From: Thalassovita autumnalis
Lineage (GTDB): Bacteria > Pseudomonadota > Alphaproteobacteria > Rhodobacterales > Rhodobacteraceae
Assembly (NCBI RefSeq): GCF_001458255.1
Contig: NZ_CYSB01000039.1
Span: 124,001 to 188,000 of the forward strand
Direction: 5' to 3'
Length of the DNA: 64,000 nt
In this document: positions 17,991 to 27,173 of the stretch, piece by piece
Numbering within the stretch: position 1 is the first letter of the stretch
How the letters are laid out: every line of letters starts with the position of its first letter
Notes under the pieces: model-generated
The model's input: the letters and a program-made list of their open reading frames with translations, nothing else
Databases searched by the model: none
What the model was told of the DNA's origin: nothing
Program-made: the position numbers and the translations under genes

Positions 17991-18084
17991 ATGGATTTGA
18001 TATCCACATCCTGAGCATTCAATCAATTCATTTCTTTTATGCTCAACCAGCCCGTACAAAGAGGCAAAGCAAAAGGAGAGTGCC
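17991..18084. promoter_or_regulatory. LysR/oxidoreductase divergent control region
   Basis: Two inverted repeats fit LysR-type sites: TGGAT-N5-ATCCA (17995-18006 region) and a perfect 7-bp pair TGAGCAT (18012-18018) / ATGCTCA (18039-18045). AAAGGAGAG at 18070-18078 is the ribosome-binding site of the plus-strand gene. Confidence 0.45.
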
Positions 18085-19074
18085 ATGCGTGCCATCACTT
18101 ACAGCAAATTTGGCCCCGCGGCCGAAGTCCTGACCCTAAGCGACCTGCCCACCCCAACCCCCGAAGCGGGTGAGGTGCTGGTGCGGCTGAAAGCCTCGGG
18201 CGTGAACCCCTCAGACGTCGACGCCCGCTCGGGCACCCGCCCCGGCGTGACGGAACCGCCCTACCCCCGCATCATTCCCCACAGCGATGGCGCTGGTGTG
18301 ATCGAAGCGGTGGGGGATGATGTGGATCCCTCCCGCATCGGTGAACGGGTCTGGATCTGGAACGGCCAATGGCAGCGCGCCTATGGCACCGCCGCCGAAT
18401 ACATCGCCCTGCCGCAGGATCAGGCCGTAACCCTGCCCGACAACATCAGCTTTGCCGAAGGGGCGGTGCTGGGCATTCCGGCGATGACCGCCACCTACTG
18501 CGTGCTGGGCGGTGGGGATGTGGCTGGCAAAACCCTGTTGATCAGTGGTGGTGGCGGCACCGTGGGCCGTCTGGCCGTACAAATCGCCAAAGCCTCCGGC
18601 GCAAGGGTGATCTCCACCGCAGGCAGCCCCGACCAGCAGGAGGCGGCGCGGGAGGCAGGTGCCGATGCGGTGATTGGCTACAATGACCCCGATCTGGCCG
18701 CCGCGGTTTTGGCCGCCAACAACGGCCAGCCGGTGGATCAGGTTGTTGAGGTAGAATTTGGCCCCAACGCCGAGATGATCACCGAGGTGATCGCGCCACG
18801 CGGTCGCATCATTGCCTATGGATCTGCCAAAGATCGCGCCCCCACCCTGCCTTTCTACCCGTTGATGTTCAAAGGTGTGACCTTGGAAATGGCGCTGATC
18901 TATATCCTGACCGATGCAGAACGCCGCCAATGCGAAGCGCAGCTGAACGCCCTGCTGGAAACGGGCGCCCTGGACATGCGCATCGCCCATGAGCTGCCGC
19001 TGGAGGACTGCGCCAAAGCCCATGACATTATCGCCAGCGGGGACCGTGCCGGTTCCGTGATCCTGACGATCTGA
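18085..19074 (+). CDS. NADPH:quinone reductase-like oxidoreductase (MDR superfamily)
   Basis: A 329-residue zinc-independent member of the medium-chain dehydrogenase/reductase superfamily, closest in pattern to quinone oxidoreductases. The N-terminal GroES-like domain (AITYSKFGPAAEVLTL; SGVNPSDVDARSGTRPG) lacks the catalytic-zinc cysteines of true alcohol dehydrogenases. The Rossmann motif reads LLISGGGGTVGRLAVQIAKASGARV. The C-terminus ends in the typical HDIIASGDRAGSVILTI. It is divergent from a LysR gene, an arrangement common for electrophile or quinone-responsive reductases. Substrate not predictable. Confidence 0.88.
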   Translation: MRAITYSKFGPAAEVLTLSDLPTPTPEAGEVLVRLKASGVNPSDVDARSGTRPGVTEPPYPRIIPHSDGAGVIEAVGDDVDPSRIGERVWIWNGQWQRAYGTAAEYIALPQDQAVTLPDNISFAEGAVLGIPAMTATYCVLGGGDVAGKTLLISGGGGTVGRLAVQIAKASGARVISTAGSPDQQEAAREAGADAVIGYNDPDLAAAVLAANNGQPVDQVVEVEFGPNAEMITEVIAPRGRIIAYGSAKDRAPTLPFYPLMFKGVTLEMALIYILTDAERRQCEAQLNALLETGALDMRIAHELPLEDCAKAHDIIASGDRAGSVILTI

Positions 19075-19230
19075 GGCACTGCACCTCAGCACATTCTTGC
19101 CTTTTGACAGGGCGGCGGGGTCAAAGACTTTCCGCCCCCCTTGCCGCAGGCTATCCTCGGCCCCAAGTTCTACCACAGAACACCGCACCCCAAGGCACAA
19201 CTCTGGGGGCCACAACACAGGGCAGAGGCA

Positions 19231-20541
19231 ATGAAACACCTGGCACAGACCAGCCTGCGCGCTGGCACATTTCTCCTTTCCATTGCGGCCACATCAGTGG
19301 CGGCGATGCCGGTGGACAATTCCCTGCGCCCGCAGGCCCGGCCTGGGTCCGGCGTGGGATCGACCGTCCCCAGCTCCTCGCAAGCCCTGCCCGTAATTCC
19401 CGCCGCCAGCCGCGCGACCGAAGCCGGGTTTCAGCGCTGGATCCGCAATTTTCAGCCCCGCGCCCGGGCGGCTGGAATTTCCGATGCCACCTTCAAGCGC
19501 GCCTTTCGCGGCGTCACGTTCAATGACGAGGTGATTGAGCGCGACCGCAACCAGAGTGAGTTCACCAAACCCATCTGGGACTATCTGGACAGCGCCGCCT
19601 CGGACAAACGGATCAAAAACGGTAAGGCCGCGCTGCGCCAACATCGCCGTGTTCTAACCCAGATCGAACGCACCTATGGCGTCGACAAAGAGGTGGTGGC
19701 GGCCGTCTGGGGCTTGGAAAGCGCCTATGGCGAATACCGCGGCGACCACAATATGATCGAGGCGCTGGCAACCCTGGCCTATGACGGGCGGCGCGGTCGT
19801 TTCTTTGAAAAACAGCTGATTGCGGCGCTGAAGATCCTGCAATCCGGTGACACAACAGCCGCCAAGATGAAGGGCAGCTGGGCCGGGGCCATGGGCCACA
19901 CCCAGTTTATTCCCACCTCTTATCAGGCCTTTGCCGTCGATTTCACCGGCGACGGGCGGCGCGATATCTGGTCAGACAACCCCGCTGATGCACTCGCCTC
20001 CACCGCGGCTTACCTCAAGAAACACGGCTGGGTCTCCGGCCAGCCCTGGGGCGTCGAGGTCAGGCTGCCGGGTGGGTTCAATTACAGCCTCGCCAGCAAG
20101 AAGATCACCAAATCCCCGGCAGAATGGGCCCGTCTGGGGGTGAAAGACACCCAAGGTCGCGCGGTGCGCAATTACGGGCAGGCCTCAATCCTGCTGCCGG
20201 CCGGTCACAAAGGCGCGGCCTTTATGATCTTCAAGAACTTCAAAGTGATCTCCCGCTACAATTTTGCCACCTCCTATGTGGTCGGGGTCGGCCACCTCTC
20301 GGACCGGCTGAAAGGGGCTGGTCCCATCACTGCCGATTGGCCCCGCAACGATAGGGTGCTGAACCGGGCGGAACGCAAGGAAATGCAAGCGCTGCTGACC
20401 AAGGCCGGGTTCTCCACCGGCGGTGTCGACGGCATGGTCGGGCCGATGACCCAACGCGCCATCCGCGCCTATCAGGCGGCGCGCGGCGATGTGCCGGATG
20501 GCTTTGCCTCCCTCTCCCTGCTGAAAAAGCTGCGGCGCTGA
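19231..20541 (+). CDS. MltB-type lytic murein transglycosylase
   Basis: Cleaves the MurNAc-GlcNAc bond of peptidoglycan to 1,6-anhydro products. The start at 19231 has AGAGG upstream and gives a signal peptide (LAQTSLRAGTFLLSIAATSVAA); an in-frame ATG at 19141 adds 30 unsupported residues. Of 436 residues, about 65-360 form the MltB/SLT_2 domain. The catalytic glutamate is E163 in AAVWGLESAYGEYRG, followed by GSWAGAMGHTQFIPTSY and DIWSDNPADALASTAAYL. Residues about 375-435 form a peptidoglycan-binding domain (LLTKAGFSTGGVDGMVGPMTQRAIRAYQ). Periplasmic, with no lipobox seen. Confidence 0.93.
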   Translation: MKHLAQTSLRAGTFLLSIAATSVAAMPVDNSLRPQARPGSGVGSTVPSSSQALPVIPAASRATEAGFQRWIRNFQPRARAAGISDATFKRAFRGVTFNDEVIERDRNQSEFTKPIWDYLDSAASDKRIKNGKAALRQHRRVLTQIERTYGVDKEVVAAVWGLESAYGEYRGDHNMIEALATLAYDGRRGRFFEKQLIAALKILQSGDTTAAKMKGSWAGAMGHTQFIPTSYQAFAVDFTGDGRRDIWSDNPADALASTAAYLKKHGWVSGQPWGVEVRLPGGFNYSLASKKITKSPAEWARLGVKDTQGRAVRNYGQASILLPAGHKGAAFMIFKNFKVISRYNFATSYVVGVGHLSDRLKGAGPITADWPRNDRVLNRAERKEMQALLTKAGFSTGGVDGMVGPMTQRAIRAYQAARGDVPDGFASLSLLKKLRR

Positions 20542-20593
20542 CGGCTGGATTTCCTCTTTCTTTTTGCGCCAGCCTCTGCCATTTTTGCGCCCG

Positions 20594-20741
20594 TTCTCAG
20601 GGCGGGGTGAAATTCCCCACCGGCGGTAACGGGGCCAACCCCGAAGCCCGCGAGCGCCACGTCCCTTTCAGGACGTGGGTCAGCAGATCTGGTGCGACTC
20701 CAGAGCCGACGGTCATAGTCCGGATGGAAGAGAGCGACAGC
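20594..20741 (+). promoter_or_regulatory. FMN riboswitch (RFN element)
   Basis: The conserved RFN blocks appear in order: TCTCAGGGCGGGGTGAAATT (20596-), CCACCGGCGGTAAC, AGCCCGCGAGCG (from 20645), GTCAGCAGATCTGGTGCGAC, then GAGCCGACGGTCATAGTCCG and GGAAGAGAGCGAC. It lies directly upstream of a lumazine synthase gene. Downstream, CCTTTCCT (20766-20773) can pair perfectly with AGGAAAGG (20809-20816), which includes the Shine-Dalgarno, so control is probably at translation initiation. Confidence 0.95.
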
Positions 20742-20824
20742 AAGGCCCCACCCACAGGTGAGGTGCCTTTCCTGTTCGTGACAACGCCTTGGGGGGATGT
20801 GTCGAGATAGGAAAGGACCATGAC

Positions 20825-21271
20825 ATGACATCCACCCGCTACGCCTTCATCAAGGCCAACTGGCATGCTGATATCGTTGATCAGGCATTGGCCGGTTTTT
20901 GCGAAGTGATCCCCGCCGCACAGGTCGATGTGTTCGACGTACCCGGCGCCTTTGAAATGCCGCTACTGGCCCGCGATCTGGCCGAGACCGGCCGCTACGC
21001 CGCCGTCGCCGCTGCCGCGCTGGTGGTGGATGGTGGCATCTACCGCCATGATTTTGTCGCTCAGGCTGTGGTTGACGGGCTGATGCGCGCAGGTCTGGAC
21101 AGCGGCGTGCCGGTTCTGTCGATCTCGCTGACGCCGCATCATTTCCAGGAAACCGCTCACCACAAGGCGATCTACCGCGATCACTTCGTCGAAAAAGGAC
21201 GCGAAGCGGCCCGCGCCGCACTGATGATCGGCCAGACCCGCGCCGGGCTGAACGCAGAAAAAGCCGCCTAA
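20825..21271 (+). CDS. ribH: Lumazine synthase, type II (RibH2-like)
   Basis: Condenses 5-amino-6-ribitylamino-uracil with dihydroxybutanone phosphate to 6,7-dimethyl-8-ribityllumazine, the riboflavin precursor. The protein is 148 residues from the ATG at 20825, which is in frame with the family; AAAGGA lies 8 nt upstream and an ATG at 20820 is out of frame. Key blocks: FIKANWHADIVDQAL, VPGAFEMPLLARDL, AAALVVDGGIYRHDFVAQAV (with the catalytic-type His) and SISLTPHHFQE. The pattern is that of the decameric Brucella/Mesorhizobium RibH2 rather than the icosahedral type. It is the only riboflavin gene here, and sits under an FMN riboswitch. Confidence 0.93.
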   Translation: MTSTRYAFIKANWHADIVDQALAGFCEVIPAAQVDVFDVPGAFEMPLLARDLAETGRYAAVAAAALVVDGGIYRHDFVAQAVVDGLMRAGLDSGVPVLSISLTPHHFQETAHHKAIYRDHFVEKGREAARAALMIGQTRAGLNAEKAA

Positions 21272-21298
21272 GCGTCTTTCAACGTTCTTTAAATACTC

Positions 21299-21335
21299 AA
21301 AAAATCCCTTGCCCGCCCGCTGTGACGGGCAAGGG
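21299..21335 (-). terminator. Terminator of the TSUP gene
   Basis: CCCTTGCCCG (21306-21315) pairs with CGGGCAAGGG (21326-21335). Read on the minus strand, the stem is followed by ATTTTTTG. It may also stop ribH transcription from the other side. Confidence 0.88.
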
Positions 21336-21358
21336 ACTGCACTCGTGGATCAAGCGCG

Positions 21359-22120
21359 TCAGACCATCTCCCACAGGAGTTTTGCCGCCAGGCTGAGGGA
21401 GGTGATCACCAGCAGCGGTTTGATTACCTTCGCCCCCTGTTTCAGCGCCATCTTAGCGCCCAGCCGGGCGCCCGCGATCTGCACTACACCCATCGCCAGC
21501 CCCAACAGCCACAAAGGCTGCGCCACCAGCGCAAAGGCCAACAGCCCGCCGACGTTTGAGGCAAAATTCAGCAGTTTGGTATGCGCCGTCGCTTTCAAAA
21601 TGCCGTAGCCCGACAGCAACACAAAGGACAGCATGTAGAAACTGCCTGCCCCCGGCCCCAGCAACCCGTCATAGCCCGCCACCAGCGGCACCGCTGTCAG
21701 GGTAAAGATCAAAGGTGACAGGCGTCGGGTGCGATCACTGTCATCCAGACCGGGGCGCAGGGCAAAGAACAGCGCAATACCGATCAGCAGAACCGGCAGG
21801 ATCAGCCGGATCCATTCGGTTGGCAACACGGTGACCAGCAACGCCCCGCCAAAGGAGGCCGCCGCCGCCAGCAGTGCCGCGGGCGCCTGCGCCTTGGGAT
21901 CAACATGGCCGCTGCGGGCATAGGAAAACGCGGCTGTGCCCGCCCCGAACATGCCTTGGATCTTATTGGTGGCCAGCGCCTGCACCGGCGGCACGCCCGA
22001 GAGCATCAGCACCGGCAGGGTGATCAACCCGCCCCCACCTGCAATGGCATCAACAAACCCCGCAGCAAAAGCGGCCGCCAGCAGGATTGCCAGCACCTCG
22101 GCACTGAATTCAAAAAACAT
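21359..22120 (-). CDS. TSUP (TauE/SafE) family membrane transporter
   Basis: A 253-residue inner-membrane protein with about eight hydrophobic segments and the duplicated TauE/SafE pattern: AAFAAGFVDAIAGGGGLITLPVL and VQALATNKIQGMFG in the first half, then GYDGLLGPGAGSFYMLSFVLLSGY and KLLNFASNVGGLLAF in the second. It is closest to the YfcA subgroup. Known members export sulfite, sulfoacetate or related anions, but the substrate cannot be inferred here. It is separated from serB by 31 nt and reads in the same direction, so co-transcription is possible. Confidence 0.9.
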   Translation of the reverse strand: MFFEFSAEVLAILLAAAFAAGFVDAIAGGGGLITLPVLMLSGVPPVQALATNKIQGMFGAGTAAFSYARSGHVDPKAQAPAALLAAAASFGGALLVTVLPTEWIRLILPVLLIGIALFFALRPGLDDSDRTRRLSPLIFTLTAVPLVAGYDGLLGPGAGSFYMLSFVLLSGYGILKATAHTKLLNFASNVGGLLAFALVAQPLWLLGLAMGVVQIAGARLGAKMALKQGAKVIKPLLVITSLSLAAKLLWEMV

Positions 22121-22151
22121 GGAGGTCTCGATCTATGTCAGAGTGGTCAGG

Positions 22152-23027
22152 TCAGGCTGCGAAATCGGCGCGGGCGTACCCTTGCAGAAACAAGAGCGCC
22201 GTCAAGTCACCATGATTGATCCGGATATCACATTGCGCCGCGACCGAAGGTTTTGCATGCAGCGCCACACCGCTGCCCGCCCGACCCAACATGCCCAGAT
22301 CATTGGCCCCGTCACCCACGGCGATCACATCCGCCTCGCTCAGGCCCAGCTTGGCGGTGATCCGTTCCAGCTGGTCCACTTTGGCCTGTTTGCCCAGAAT
22401 TGGACGGCCCACATCACCGTTCAGCGCGCCGTCCTCAACGATCAAAGTGTTGGCGTGGTTTTCATCAAAGCCCAGTTCCGCCGCGACCTTGGCGGTGAAG
22501 GCCGTGAACCCGCCCGACACCAGCGCCGCATAGCCGCCGTTGGCCTTCATCGTCGCCAGGAGCGCCTTGCCGCCGGGCATGAAGGTGATGCGTTCCGCCA
22601 GCACCTTTTCGATGATCGCTTCGGGCAGACCTTTCAGCAGACCGACACGTTCCAACAGGGCGCCTTCAAAATCCAGCTCGCCGTTCATAGCGCGTGCGGT
22701 GATCTCGGCCACACGTTCACCGATGCCCGCCTCTGCGGCCAGTTCATCGATACATTCCTGCTGGATCATGGTGCTGTCCATATCCGCCAGCAGCATCTTT
22801 TTGCGACGCCCCTCAAGCGGCTGCACAATCAGATCAACACCCAGCTCCTGCAGATCCTGCCAGACATCCCATTGGTTGCCGGGCTGTTCGGCCAAGGTGA
22901 ATTCTGCCGCCTCATCCGCCGACAGCCAGACCGCATCGCCGCCACCCCAGGCATTGCGCAGGTTTTCGACCAGCGCAGGGTCCAGTTTGGTTTTGGCAGG
23001 GTTGGTCAGCAGGGTGGCAATGAACAT
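22152..23027 (-). CDS. serB: Phosphoserine phosphatase SerB
   Basis: HAD-family phosphatase for the last step of serine synthesis. The 291-residue protein has an N-terminal domain (about 1-75), then the HAD core with motif I LLADMDSTM (nucleophile D82, general acid D84), motif II SGG (ALVSGGFTAF), a motif III lysine (LGKQAKVDQL) and motif IV VIAVGDGANDLGML. It is divergent from serC-serA, giving a complete three-gene pathway from 3-phosphoglycerate in one locus. Confidence 0.95.
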   Translation of the reverse strand: MFIATLLTNPAKTKLDPALVENLRNAWGGGDAVWLSADEAAEFTLAEQPGNQWDVWQDLQELGVDLIVQPLEGRRKKMLLADMDSTMIQQECIDELAAEAGIGERVAEITARAMNGELDFEGALLERVGLLKGLPEAIIEKVLAERITFMPGGKALLATMKANGGYAALVSGGFTAFTAKVAAELGFDENHANTLIVEDGALNGDVGRPILGKQAKVDQLERITAKLGLSEADVIAVGDGANDLGMLGRAGSGVALHAKPSVAAQCDIRINHGDLTALLFLQGYARADFAA

Positions 23028-23224
23028 GGGTCAGAATCCTGAAGGTAAGGCCGTGTTAAAGGCCGCTTAGCCGATGTGCCGCATGATTTCCAGCATCACA
23101 GCACTGGTTCCATGGGCAAGAAACCGAAGTTTCCGATCGTAGACATTTCCGTCGCAACGACTCAGCAAAATGCCGCTTTTGGATCATTTTCCCGGTTGCT
23201 CGCCGCGGTACAGCGCTCTATCTC

Positions 23225-23279
23225 GGTCCGTGGGACACCTCTCCCCAACGAGAGGCATTTATCTGGAAGGATAGCATTT
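23225..23279 (+). promoter_or_regulatory. Structured serC leader (candidate serC RNA motif)
   Basis: Three small stems precede serC: GTCC/GGAC (about 23227-23236), CCTCTC-CCCAAC-GAGAGG (23238-23255, perfect 6-bp stem), and TATC/GATA (23260-23273), which encloses the Shine-Dalgarno GGAAGG. An RNA motif upstream of alphaproteobacterial serC-serA operons is known from comparative genomics. The location fits, but I cannot align the consensus here. Confidence 0.55.
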
Positions 23280-24428
23280 ATGGCTACTCACGCTCCGGCC
23301 ACGCGGCCGGTCAATCCGCGTTTTTCTTCGGGCCCCTGTGCCAAAATCCCCACATTCTCGCTGGACAAGCTGTCGGACGCCGCTCTGGGCCGTTCGCACC
23401 GCGCAGCTGTTGGCAAGACCAAGCTGAAAGATGCCATCGAAGGCACCCGCGAGATCTTGGGCATCCCCGCAGACTACAAGATCGGCATCGTTCCCGCGTC
23501 CGACACCGGCGCGGTTGAAATGGCCCTGTGGAACCTCTTGGGCGCGCGTGGCGTGGAAATGCTGGCCTGGGAAAGCTTTGGCGCGGGTTGGGTGACCGAT
23601 GTGGTCAAACAGCTGAAGATCGACGCCGAGGTGAAAACCGCCGACTACGGTCAGATCGTGGATCTGGCGACCGTCGACACCAAGAACAACGACGTTGTCT
23701 TCACCTGGAACGGCACCACCTCGGGCGTGCGCGTCCCGAATGCGGACTGGATCGCGGATGACCGCGAAGGTCTGACTATTTGCGATGCCACCTCGGCCGC
23801 GTTTGCGATGGACCTGCCGTGGGACAAGCTGGATGTGACCACCTTCTCCTGGCAGAAGGTACTGGGCGGCGAGGCGGCGCATGGCATTCTGGTGCTGAGC
23901 CCGCGCGCTGTGGAACGTCTGGAAAGCTACACCCCGGCATGGCCGCTGCCTAAAATCTTCCGCCTGACCAAAGGTGGCAAGCTGATTGATGGCATCTTCT
24001 CAGGTGCAACCATCAACACGCCCTCGATGCTGGCGGTTGAGGATTATCTGGTTGCGTTGGACTGGGCCCGCGACGTGGGCGGCCTGCAGGGCCTGAAGGA
24101 CCGCGCTGACGCCAACGCGCAAGCGGTGTTTGATTTCTGCGACGCCCGTCCGTGGATCGCCAACCTGGCCGAAGATGAAGCGACCCGTTCCAACACCTCG
24201 GTCTGCCTGAAGTTCGATGACGCGCGCATTCAAGACGGCGCCGCCTTTGCCAAGGCTGTAGCCAAACGTCTGGAAGCGGAAAACATCGCGCTGGACATTG
24301 GCGCCTACCGCGACGCGCCGGCCGGTCTGCGCATCTGGTGTGGTGGCACGGTGGAAACCGCCGACATCGCCGCGATGCTGCCCTGGCTGGAGTGGGCCTT
24401 CGAGGCCGAAATCGCCGCACAAGGCTAA
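23280..24428 (+). CDS. serC: Phosphoserine aminotransferase SerC
   Basis: PLP enzyme converting 3-phosphohydroxypyruvate to phosphoserine. The protein is 382 residues from the ATG at 23280, which has GGAAGG 9 nt upstream and aligns with the family start ([20 protein letters not shown]); the frame is open to 23076 but that stretch is leader RNA. The PLP-lysine lies in [24 protein letters not shown]. It is of the alphaproteobacterial/Methanosarcina-like SerC subgroup rather than the E. coli type. serA follows 86 nt downstream. Confidence 0.95.
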   Translation: MATHAPATRPVNPRFSSGPCAKIPTFSLDKLSDAALGRSHRAAVGKTKLKDAIEGTREILGIPADYKIGIVPASDTGAVEMALWNLLGARGVEMLAWESFGAGWVTDVVKQLKIDAEVKTADYGQIVDLATVDTKNNDVVFTWNGTTSGVRVPNADWIADDREGLTICDATSAAFAMDLPWDKLDVTTFSWQKVLGGEAAHGILVLSPRAVERLESYTPAWPLPKIFRLTKGGKLIDGIFSGATINTPSMLAVEDYLVALDWARDVGGLQGLKDRADANAQAVFDFCDARPWIANLAEDEATRSNTSVCLKFDDARIQDGAAFAKAVAKRLEAENIALDIGAYRDAPAGLRIWCGGTVETADIAAMLPWLEWAFEAEIAAQG

Positions 24429-24514
24429 ACCTATCTGAGCCCGGCCACAGGCCGGGCCGCGCCCCTTCGCAATTTTCTGGTCGTACTGACCACCCGACAT
24501 AAAGGACGCTCAAA

Positions 24515-26110
24515 ATGGCTCCCAAAGTACTCGTCTCCGACAAACTCAGCGAAACCGCAGTTCAGATCTTCCGTGACCGCGGCATTGATGTGGATTTCCT
24601 GCCCGACGTGGGTAAGGACAAAGAAAAACTGGCCGAAATCATCGGTCAGTATGACGGTCTGGCGATCCGCTCGGCCACCAAAGTCACCCCGACCATCCTG
24701 AACGCGGCCACCAACCTCAAGGTCGTGGGCCGCGCCGGTATCGGCACCGACAACGTGGATAAAGAAGCGGCGTCGAAAAAGGGTGTGATCGTCATGAACA
24801 CCCCTTTCGGCAACATGATCACCACCGCTGAACACGCCATCGCGATGATGTTCGCCGTCGCACGTCAGCTGCCCGAAGCCTCGGCCTCGACCCATGCGGG
24901 CAAGTGGGAAAAGTCCAAGTTCATGGGTGTTGAGCTGACCGGCAAAACCCTGGGCGTCATCGGTGCAGGCAACATCGGTGGCATCGTCTGTGACCGTGCC
25001 CGCGGCCTGAAAATGAAAGTCGCCGCCTATGACCCCTTCCTCAGCGAAGAGAAAGCCCGCGACATGCAGGTCGAAAAGGTTGAGCTGGACGAGCTGCTGG
25101 AGCGCGCCGATTTCATCACCCTGCACGTGCCTTTCACCGAGCAGACCAAAAACATCCTGAGCCGTGAGAATCTGGAAAAAACCAAGAAAGGCGTGCGCAT
25201 CATCAACTGTGCCCGTGGTGGTCTGGTGGACGAAGAGGCGTTGGCCGATCTGCTGAAATCCGGCCACGTTGCCGGTGCAGCCTTTGACGTCTTCGCAGTG
25301 GAGCCTGCCAAAGAGAACGTGCTGTTCAACCTGCCCAACGTGGTCTGCACCCCGCACCTGGGCGCATCGACCACCGAAGCACAGGAAAACGTGGCACTGC
25401 AGGTGGCCGACCAGATGTCAAACTACCTGTTGGACGGCGCCGTTGAAAACGCGCTGAACATGCCGTCGATGACCGCTGAGGAAGCCAAGGTCATGGGCCC
25501 CTGGGTGGAACTGGCGGGTCACCTTGGTGGCTTCATTGGCCAGCTGACCGATGAGCCGATCAAAGCGATCAACATCCTTTATGACGGTGTTGTCTCTGAC
25601 ATGAACCTGCCGGCGCTGAACTGCGCTGTGGTGGCGGGCATCATGAAAAAGGCCAACCCGGATGTGAACATGGTGTCGGCCCCTGTTGTCGCCAAGGAAA
25701 AGGGCATCCAAATCTCGACCACCAATCAGGACAAGTCGGGCGCCTTTGACGGCTATATCAAAGTGACCATCGTCACAGACGAACGCGAACGCTCCATCGG
25801 GGGCACCGTCTTCTCGGATGGCAAGCCGCGCTTCATCCAGATCAAAGGCATCAACATCGACGCCGAAGTGGGTGAACACATGCTCTATACCACCAACGAA
25901 GACGTGCCGGGCATCATCGGGACCCTCGGCGGTGTGCTGGGCGAAAACAACGTCAACATCGCGAACTTCACCCTGGGCCGTGCGGCGGCTGGTGGCGAAG
26001 CGATTGCACTGCTTTATGTTGACGGTGTGGTGGATCAGAAGGTGCTGGGCCAGTTGGCTGCAACCGGTCTGTTCAAGCAGATGAAACCGCTGACCTTCGA
26101 CGTCGCCTAA
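24515..26110 (+). CDS. serA: D-3-phosphoglycerate dehydrogenase SerA
   Basis: First committed step of serine synthesis. The 531 residues place it in the long (type I) class: substrate-binding domain, NAD domain with GVIGAGNIGGIVCDRA (near residue 150), the catalytic-region signature NCARGGLVDEEAL, then PHLGASTTEAQENVALQVA. These are followed by an intervening regulatory domain and a C-terminal ACT domain (LYTTNEDVPGIIGTLGGVLGENNVNIANFTLGR), which usually senses serine. AAAGGA precedes the ATG and a strong terminator follows the stop. Confidence 0.97.
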   Translation: MAPKVLVSDKLSETAVQIFRDRGIDVDFLPDVGKDKEKLAEIIGQYDGLAIRSATKVTPTILNAATNLKVVGRAGIGTDNVDKEAASKKGVIVMNTPFGNMITTAEHAIAMMFAVARQLPEASASTHAGKWEKSKFMGVELTGKTLGVIGAGNIGGIVCDRARGLKMKVAAYDPFLSEEKARDMQVEKVELDELLERADFITLHVPFTEQTKNILSRENLEKTKKGVRIINCARGGLVDEEALADLLKSGHVAGAAFDVFAVEPAKENVLFNLPNVVCTPHLGASTTEAQENVALQVADQMSNYLLDGAVENALNMPSMTAEEAKVMGPWVELAGHLGGFIGQLTDEPIKAINILYDGVVSDMNLPALNCAVVAGIMKKANPDVNMVSAPVVAKEKGIQISTTNQDKSGAFDGYIKVTIVTDERERSIGGTVFSDGKPRFIQIKGINIDAEVGEHMLYTTNEDVPGIIGTLGGVLGENNVNIANFTLGRAAAGGEAIALLYVDGVVDQKVLGQLAATGLFKQMKPLTFDVA

Positions 26111-26133
26111 GCACCACAGACACGTAACATTCC

Positions 26134-26162
26134 AAAGGGCATCGCTTGGCGGTGCCCTTTTT
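26134..26162 (+). terminator. Rho-independent terminator of serC-serA
   Basis: AAAGGGCATCGC pairs with GCGGTGCCCTTT around a TTGG loop (with one mismatch) and is followed by further T residues. Confidence 0.9.
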
Positions 26163-26321
26163 CTGTTCAAACCACCAGCAATCCCGCGGTCGGCCGTGGC
26201 GCGAAGGCCGCGCTATCGGTCTTTTCGTCTGAAATCACCTGATAAGCCACGCTCAAGCCTTTCTTCTCTTTTGGTGCCTCAGTAGGTTCGCCGCGAAATC
26301 TCTGCTGCCGGAATACTGACG

Positions 26322-27056
26322 ATGCCCTCCGATCCTATCTACGCCATTGGCGATATCCACGGCCATTTGGACCAACTGGATCACGCGCTGGCGCTGATCG
26401 AAAAGGATGGCGGCCCGGATGCGCAGGTGGTGTTTCTGGGCGATCTGGTAGACCGTGGCCCAGACAGCTGCGGCGTGATTGAGAGGTTGCAGCGCGGTAT
26501 CGCAGCAGGCCGCAACTGGACGGTTCTGAAGGGCAATCACGATGCGATGTTCCAGGCCTTCCTGGAAGAGGCGGAGCTGTTTCATCCACGCACCCGGCTG
26601 GGGCTGTCCTATCTGGATTCCACCATAGGCGGTTCGGCCACGCTGGCCTCCTACGGCAGTGACATGCGGCTGACCGATCCTGAGGATCTGCGCCGCGACG
26701 CTTTGGAACATATCCCGTACCGGCATCTGGAATTTATCCGCCAGCTGCCGCTGTACCATCAGGTGGCGGACCTGCTGTTCGTGCACGCCGGCATCCGCCC
26801 TGAGGTGGCGCTGGCCGATCAGGACCCGGAAGACCTCTACTGGATCCGGGCCGAGTTTCTGGAGCATCCCGATCCCCATCCCTGGCTGGTGGTGCATGGC
26901 CACACCGCCGTGCAGCGGGCAGAACACCATGGCAACCGGGTCAATCTGGATTCAGGTGCGGGCTTTGGCCGGCCCATTACCGCTGCGGTGATCGCAGGGC
27001 GCAACGTCTGGGAATTGGGCCCCTTTGGCCGTCAGCCCCTGCTACCGCTGGACTGA
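26322..27056 (+). CDS. Metallophosphoesterase (PPP/ApaH-like)
   Basis: A 244-residue Ser/Thr-protein-phosphatase-like enzyme. All metal motifs are present: AIGDIHGHLDQL, FLGDLVDRGPDS, LKGNHDAMF, VHAGIRPEV and VVHGHTAVQ. Length and motif spacing match bacterial PrpA/ApaH-like monofunctional phosphatases. Whether it acts on phosphoproteins or on dinucleoside polyphosphates cannot be decided by sequence. It is a single gene with a weak ribosome-binding site. Confidence 0.92.
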   Translation: MPSDPIYAIGDIHGHLDQLDHALALIEKDGGPDAQVVFLGDLVDRGPDSCGVIERLQRGIAAGRNWTVLKGNHDAMFQAFLEEAELFHPRTRLGLSYLDSTIGGSATLASYGSDMRLTDPEDLRRDALEHIPYRHLEFIRQLPLYHQVADLLFVHAGIRPEVALADQDPEDLYWIRAEFLEHPDPHPWLVVHGHTAVQRAEHHGNRVNLDSGAGFGRPITAAVIAGRNVWELGPFGRQPLLPLD

Positions 27057-27173
27057 TCTACACCGCGCCGGCACCCCATCCGTATTTCTACCCACGCGTT
27101 CTGACGGAACGTCTTAATGTTAATTGACGCCTGATCGGTTAGCCTACCCGCAACATCATTCTGGGAGGCTTCC

